5,462 bases of DNA, taken from positions 1 to 5,462 of the forward strand of contig SPDF01000135.1 in the NCBI GenBank assembly GCA_004525055.1, given 5' to 3'. A program made the translations under genes and the position numbers. Each line of letters opens with the position of its first letter. Position 1 is the first letter of the stretch. The DNA comes from Gemmatimonadales bacterium (lineage in GTDB: Bacteria; Gemmatimonadota; Gemmatimonadetes; Gemmatimonadales; GWC2-71-9). Below are positions 5,446 through 5,462 of the stretch, piece by piece. The notes beneath the pieces are model-generated. The model was not told where the DNA came from. It saw only the letters and a program-made list of their open reading frames with translations, and ran no database searches.

Positions 5446-5462
5446 GACGCTCTGCGCAAGGG

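Noticed and set aside
5433..5459. TTG at 5459 as the start of the sigma factor
   Set aside because: The ATG at 5432 has AGGAA at good spacing and begins closer to the usual length of the family. The TTG has only three bases of visible upstream sequence and no support.

Overview
The window is GC-rich (about two-thirds G+C by eye), has G/C-ending codons in its genes, and looks like an environmental bacterium of the Gemmatimonadota/Acidobacteriota type. The main taxonomic clue is the pairing of a TIGR02999/PF07638-type ECF sigma factor with a transmembrane TPR-tailed Ser/Thr kinase, which is common in those phyla and in Planctomycetes. The taxonomic guess is inference; there is no rRNA or marker gene here.

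Left half, + strand (1-2075): a run of small, probably exported proteins of unknown function. They are a 5'-truncated protein (to 590), an 80-residue putative lipoprotein (587-829, GTGA overlap with the previous gene), a secreted protein with signal peptide and four cysteines (940-1554, strong Shine-Dalgarno), and a lipoprotein-like protein with a DxNxDG calcium-loop motif (1551-2075, again a GTGA overlap). The 110-base gap between the second and third genes carries three copies of GGATTCCGC, two of them in an exact 11-bp tandem. It is the only place in this half that looks like a regulatory region.

Boundary (2076-2205): the two transcription units converge on a 79-bp imperfect nested palindrome with exact 10-bp terminal inverted repeats (TGTCATTGCG/CGCAATGACA), a REP/MITE-like element.

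Right half, - strand (5432 down to 2206): an ECF sigma factor followed, with an ATGA start/stop overlap, by a kinase gene of 883 codons. The kinase frame is broken by an in-frame TAG at 4645-4647, between the N-terminal 70-residue leader and the catalytic domain. No ATG, GTG or TTG lies between that TAG and the glycine-rich loop, so any product started downstream would lose the first strand and most of the loop. The rest of the protein (VAIK-type lysine, HRDLKPSN, DFG, APE, one membrane segment, about ten TPR units) is intact. The amber codon is the most notable feature of the window. It may be a recent nonsense mutation, a sequencing or assembly error, or a site of readthrough or internal initiation. 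Organism-wide amber reassignment is unlikely because TAG also ends this same gene and the gene at 1551-2075.

I found no tRNA, rRNA, CRISPR array, transposase or phage gene. I did not find a clearly undescribed system.
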